DNA from: Sialis fuliginosa
Taxonomy: Eukaryota; Arthropoda; Insecta; Megaloptera; Sialidae
Length of the DNA stretch: 64,000 nucleotides
Direction: 5' to 3'
Assembly: GCA_961205875.1 (NCBI GenBank)
Contig: OY540812.1
Coordinates: 15,128,001-15,192,000, forward strand
Part shown: positions 63,671 to 64,000 of the stretch, piece after piece
Numbering within the stretch: the stretch's first letter is position 1
Layout: each line of letters opens with the position of its first letter
Program-made: the position numbers and the translations under genes
The notes under the pieces: generated by a model
What the model was told of the DNA's origin: nothing
The model's database searches: none
The model's input: only the letters and a program-made list of their open reading frames with translations

Positions 63671-63762
63671 TTATTTAATTAAATTTAGATATGATTCTTT
63701 TAGGTGATTAAGATTTTCTCTAGAGTTAAGACATTTAGGTTCTTTTAAGATATGTAACGATT
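63671..63762 (-). pseudogene. Truncated PLE ORF remnant in the upstream repeat
   Basis: About 30 final codons of the PLE ORF (ending ...ESYLNLIK, stop at 63,671-63,673) survive at the 5' edge of the upstream repeat. It is in the same orientation as the full ORF, separated from it by about 900 bp of 3' region. It shows that the upstream repeat derives from a 5'-truncated tandem copy. Confidence 0.9.
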
Positions 63763-64000
63763 AAGAACCTAAATGTCTTAACTCTAGAGAAAATCTTAAT
63801 CACCTAAAAGAATCATATCTAAATTTAATTAAATAAATTTTCTTTTTTCCTCTTTCTTCTTTTTTCTACGTTTCTTTTTGCTTGTATTGTATGCCATTTT
63901 TTGGTTTTTCTATTAATTTTATCTTTTTTCATTTTTGTTTGATTAGGTATATGTTTTAGTTTGATTTTGATGGTTTTATGTTCCTTTTTTTCTCTCTTTT
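63763..64000 (+). mobile_element. Inverted partial PLE copy, runs off the window
   Basis: The + strand here equals the minus-strand sequence of about 63,744 downwards: it encodes the last ~23 codons of the PLE ORF (stop at about 63,834) and then the same 3' region. Arms GACATTTAGGTTCTT (ending at about 63,744) and AAGAACCTAAATGTC (from 63,763) flank an 18-nt spacer. This is a head-to-head junction of two 5'-truncated copies. Confidence 0.92.

Larger units (their letters stand above)
59149..63762 (-). mobile_element. Penelope-like retroelement (PLE), apparently intact
   Basis: On the minus strand the order is: upstream direct repeat (63,762-62,732), one long ORF (62,758-60,089), downstream direct repeat (60,180-59,149). 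The upstream repeat includes the last ~30 codons of an ORF copy, i.e. a 5'-truncated tandem copy, the usual 'pseudo-LTR' arrangement of PLEs. An inverted partial copy adjoins at 63,763. The two repeats appear to differ only in an A-run (12 versus 11), which indicates a very recent insertion. It lies antisense to and just downstream of the gustatory receptor. Confidence 0.92.
62732..63762 (-). repeat. Upstream pseudo-LTR of the PLE
   Basis: One base shorter than the downstream repeat (11 A instead of 12 at about 63,341-63,351), otherwise identical by eye. Its left edge carries the start codon of the main ORF, so it would supply the leader and promoter. Its right edge is the 5' truncation point of the tandem copy. 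Confidence 0.93.

Overview
This is an AT-rich piece (roughly 30% GC by eye) of an insect nuclear genome. The evidence is spliced genes with GT-AG introns, an arthropod-type gustatory receptor, and a dense load of insect-style DNA transposon remnants. I cannot place the order securely from this window alone. There are no prokaryotic, organellar or viral regions.

Layout. Positions 1-41,483 contain no gene I recognise. This stretch is interspersed repeats: hAT-type non-autonomous elements with 8-bp target-site duplications (TSDs), foldback/MITE elements, a recurring 0.7-1.1 kb family here called F1/F2, and RTE/SINE-like tails. It also holds a few GC-richer islands that could be non-coding or first exons of genes lying outside the window (2,053-2,370 on +; 9,630-9,788 on +; 35,341-35,880 on -). 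Several insertions are nested and can be put in order from their TSDs.

Positions 41,484-59,098 are the genic block with three conserved genes. AMBRA1 (14 exons, + strand, 41,484-49,344) is the autophagy/CUL4 scaffold. Cdc37 (3 exons, - strand, 52,383-54,286) is the Hsp90 kinase co-chaperone. The third is a seven-transmembrane gustatory receptor (5 exons, + strand, 55,879-59,098) whose C-terminal half most resembles, by eye and from memory, the carbon-dioxide receptor lineage (Gr21a/Gr63a; mosquito Gr1-3). AMBRA1 and Cdc37 are convergent, and Cdc37 and the receptor are divergent. I see no functional link between the three.

Positions 59,121-64,000 are a very young Penelope-like retroelement (PLE), inserted head-on about 50 bp downstream of the receptor stop codon beside a (TA)16 tract. 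It has an intact 889-aa reverse transcriptase plus GIY-YIG endonuclease ORF on the - strand. It is flanked by 1.03-kb direct repeats that I read as differing by one base of homopolymer length, and it has an inverted partial copy at its 5' side that runs off the window. Each direct repeat carries a hammerhead-ribozyme-like motif just upstream of the ORF start. This element is the most interesting system in the window.
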